From Solirubrobacteraceae bacterium (GTDB lineage Bacteria; Actinomycetota; Thermoleophilia; Solirubrobacterales; Solirubrobacteraceae): a stretch of 6,423 nt of DNA. The position numbers and the translations under genes are program-made. This document shows, piece after piece, positions 5,841-6,423 of the stretch (position 1 is the first letter of the stretch; the number at the start of each line of letters is the position of its first letter). The notes beneath the pieces are model-generated. The model was not told the origin of the DNA and searched no databases. It worked only from the letters and a program-made list of their open reading frames with translations. The stretch covers positions 1 through 6,423 of the forward strand of contig JALOLQ010000091.1 in NCBI GenBank assembly GCA_025455895.1. The letters run 5' to 3'.

Positions 5841-6423
5841 ATGCGCCCCCCGGTGGACACCATCGTGGCGCCGCGCTTCCCGAAGGATCTGGGCTGGGTC
5901 AACGTGGCCGGGCTGCGGATGGAGCAGCAGGCCACGCGGCCGGTGCTGGTCGCCTTCTGGGACGTCTGCCACCCCTCCTCGCTGCGCACCCTCCCCTACC
6001 TGAGCGCGTGGGACGCCCGCTACGCCGAGGCCGGGCTGCGCGTGATCGGCGTCCATGCCTCGGCCTTCGACGCCGGCAACGACGAGGCGCTCGCGCGCGC
6101 GGCGATCGAGCGCCTCGGGTTCGCGTTCGCGATCGCGCTCGACCCGGGCTTCGAGCTCTGGCGGGCCTACGCGAACCCGGGCTGGCCGGCGCGCTACCTG
6201 TTCGCCCCGCGCCTGCGGCTCGCCGACGTCCACCACGGCGAGGGCGCCTACGCGGAGACCGAGGCCGTGATCCGCGAGCTGCTCGGGCTCGAGGCCGGCG
6301 ACCCCGTCCCGCTCGCCGACCCGGCCGACGACGACGACGCCCCGCTCGTCGTCCCGAGCGCGGACGTGGACGGCCCGTACGCGGGCCCCTACACGGCCGG
6401 CGAGGTCTGGGTCGTCGTCGACA
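5841..6423 (+). CDS. Thioredoxin-fold protein with CxxS active site, partial at the right edge
   Basis: An open frame of 194 codons that runs off the window. It has the order of a TlpA/AhpC-type thioredoxin fold: strand VLVAFW (35-40), active-site region DVCHPSS, helix LRTLPYLSAWDARY, strand GLRVIGVHAS (65-74) and a cis-proline segment GWPARYLF followed by HHGEGAYAETEAVIRELLG. Where classic thioredoxins have CxxC, this has Cys43-His-Pro-Ser46, so it is monothiol. No signal peptide or membrane span is seen at the N-terminus. After about residue 154 comes an acidic linker with four Asp, then the start of another domain (GPYAGPYTAGEVWVVVD) that is cut off, possibly a beta-rich domain like those attached to DipZ-type proteins. 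The second-domain assignment is a guess. It diverges from the GNAT gene across 29 bp. Confidence 0.85.
   Translation, partial: MRPPVDTIVAPRFPKDLGWVNVAGLRMEQQATRPVLVAFWDVCHPSSLRTLPYLSAWDARYAEAGLRVIGVHASAFDAGNDEALARAAIERLGFAFAIALDPGFELWRAYANPGWPARYLFAPRLRLADVHHGEGAYAETEAVIRELLGLEAGDPVPLADPADDDDAPLVVPSADVDGPYAGPYTAGEVWVVVD

Noticed and set aside
4083..6003. Plus-strand open frames opposite the secreted-protein and GNAT genes
   Set aside because: They lack start signals and recognisable motifs, while the minus strand has a signal peptide, a Shine-Dalgarno and acetyl-CoA binding motifs.

Overview
This is a chromosomal-looking stretch of very GC-rich DNA. Every gene uses G or C at almost every third codon position, and several proteins have one lysine or none. 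The mix of genes, the apparent leaderless starts and the type of lysine-rich secreted protein suggest a deep-branching actinobacterium of the class Thermoleophilia (Solirubrobacter, Conexibacter or Patulibacter type). That placement is inference from sequence style and remembered families, not a database match.

Layout. Positions 1-387 hold no gene I can support. They carry four inverted repeats: a 10-bp-arm repeat at 74-98, a perfect 22-bp palindrome at 123-144, a strong hairpin at 214-250 and a dyad at 370-383. Then come three plus-strand genes: a HisKA_3 (NarL/DesK-type) sensor kinase (388-1395), its LuxR/NarL-type response regulator overlapping it by 4 bp (1392-2033), and an SCO1/SenC-type copper chaperone (2094-2708) that appears to have its own promoter. 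A convergent minus-strand pair follows, only 3 bp from the SCO1 stop: a polytopic membrane protein (4312 to 2879) whose predicted mature N-terminus is histidine, coupled by an ATGA overlap to a 56-residue single-span protein (2882 to 2712). Upstream on the same strand, behind a strong hairpin, is a lysine-rich secreted protein (5195 to 4383), then a GNAT acetyltransferase (5811 to 5263). A thioredoxin-fold gene diverges from the GNAT gene at 5841 and runs off the right end.

How they may work together. The two-component pair is self-contained and its signal is unknown. SCO1, the polytopic protein with several conserved-looking histidines, the small protein with an N-terminal His cluster and the thioredoxin-fold protein all suggest copper or thiol handling at the cell envelope, possibly for respiratory oxidase assembly. 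This rests on gene family and proximity only.

The most notable pattern is regulatory. Four genes have a TANNNT hexamer exactly 9 or 10 bp before the start codon and no Shine-Dalgarno sequence, as expected for leaderless mRNAs. Two of these hexamers overlap on opposite strands in one near-palindromic 10-bp element. The secreted-protein gene is the exception, with a near-perfect AGGAGG. No CRISPR array, insertion sequence, tRNA or rRNA was seen.
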